The notes under the pieces were generated by a model, which was not told the DNA's origin, did no database searches, and saw nothing but the letters and a program-made list of their open reading frames with translations. Both the position numbers and the translations under genes were made by a program. A DNA stretch of 64,000 nt from Aureibaculum sp. 2308TA14-22 (GTDB lineage Bacteria > Bacteroidota > Bacteroidia > Flavobacteriales > Flavobacteriaceae): positions 2,568,501-2,632,500 of the forward strand of contig NZ_JBEWXT010000001.1 in the NCBI RefSeq assembly GCF_040538665.1, in the 5' to 3' direction. Positions 63,662-64,000 of the stretch are shown in pieces. Each line of letters starts with the position of its first letter. Positions within the stretch are counted from its first letter, which is position 1.

Positions 63662-64000
63662 TTAGGCAAATTTCTTTGAAACTGAAATTTCTAACAATTC
63701 TTCCATAAAATCCCTACTGTTGGAGAGCCTTGGTACTTTATGCTGTCCGCCCAATTTATTTTTTAACTTTAGCCATTTGTAGAACAATCCTTTTTCTGCA
63801 GCGTGGACTTTTGGCATTTCCAGGGTCATATCATTATAACGCTTGGCCTCGTAATCGGAATTAATAGCCTTTAGGGCATTGTCCAATAGTTCTGTAAAAT
63901 AATCAATACTTTTTGGTGTTTTTTTAAATTCGATCATCCATTCATGCGAACCCTGTTTTTTACCGTCCATAAAAATAGGGGCCACGGTATATTCCATAAT
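63662..64000 (-). CDS. GH3-family (auxin-responsive-promoter-like) acyl-adenylate protein, 5' end outside window
   Basis: C-terminal 113 codons of a longer gene whose start lies beyond the right edge; the methionine at 63997 is internal, as the frame stays open to 64000. The text SHEWMIEF, VHAAEKGLFYKWLKLKNKLG and GQHKVPRLSNSRDFMEELL is the C-terminal signature of bacterial GH3-domain proteins, which share the fold of acyl-adenylate/amide-forming synthetases. These are conserved in Bacteroidota, but the substrate is not settled. It would be the upstream neighbour of the Cys-rich peptide. Confidence 0.85.
   Translation of the reverse strand: MMEYTVAPIFMDGKKQGSHEWMIEFKKTPKSIDYFTELLDNALKAINSDYEAKRYNDMTLEMPKVHAAEKGLFYKWLKLKNKLGGQHKVPRLSNSRDFMEELLEISVSKKFA

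Overview
The window looks like a chromosomal segment of a marine-type member of the Flavobacteriaceae (Bacteroidota). The DNA is AT-rich, and few starts have a recognisable Shine-Dalgarno sequence. Several starts are preceded by the Bacteroidota -7 element TAnnTTTG. There are SusC/SusD/SusE proteins, three proteins with type IX secretion (T9SS) C-terminal sorting domains, many lipoproteins and the FeoA/FeoB set. I see no rRNA, tRNA, CRISPR array, insertion sequence or prophage. No gene-free stretch exceeds 300 bases; the longest, 43502-43739, holds a promoter and a terminator.

Positions 1-18015 are an alpha-glucan (maltodextrin/starch) utilisation locus. A minus-strand run holds a LacI regulator, a sugar MFS transporter, beta-phosphoglucomutase, a GH65 phosphorylase, a GH97 alpha-glucosidase and a GH13 amylase cut by the window edge. 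Divergent from it lie SusC, SusD, a SusE-like protein and a T9SS-secreted GH13 amylase. The inferred flow is: surface amylase and SusCDE capture and import glucan, GH97/GH13 trim it in the periplasm, the MFS protein imports maltose, and GH65 plus beta-PGM make glucose and glucose 6-phosphate. A LacI-type operator lies between the two arms. The SusD carries an inserted copy of the SusE starch-binding module.

Positions 18158-30421 are a second catabolic island with two GMC oxidoreductases, a gluconate-dehydrogenase subunit-3 protein, two Gfo/Idh/MocA oxidoreductases, three xylose-isomerase-like TIM barrels and three DUF1080 (3-keto-disaccharide hydrolase family) lipoproteins. It has four transcription units and carries export signals throughout. 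The best reading is a mostly periplasmic oxidise-then-cleave route for glycosides, independent of classical glycosidases. It has no SusC/D or recognisable regulator of its own here.

Positions 30452-64000 are mainly housekeeping: dtd, a pair of DUF3857 proteins (one with its transglutaminase site lost), feoA-feoB with a 38-residue partner, a SCO protein, a catalytically gutted M1-peptidase relative that keeps its T9SS tag, rseP, an M48 protease, atpD-atpC, a GDSL lipoprotein with a TonB receptor, a T9SS metalloprotease, ribF, serS, a TPR protein, rsmA, mgtE, glnS with a C-terminal extension, a prenyl synthase, a C1 peptidase and sigZ. Upstream of sigZ lies a 33-residue, 11-cysteine metallothionein-like protein. 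A GH3-family gene is cut by the right edge. Two kinds of intergenic repeat occur: a TGTCATTC element around the secreted amylase, and a TCCCGATAG(C/T)TATCGGGA palindrome.
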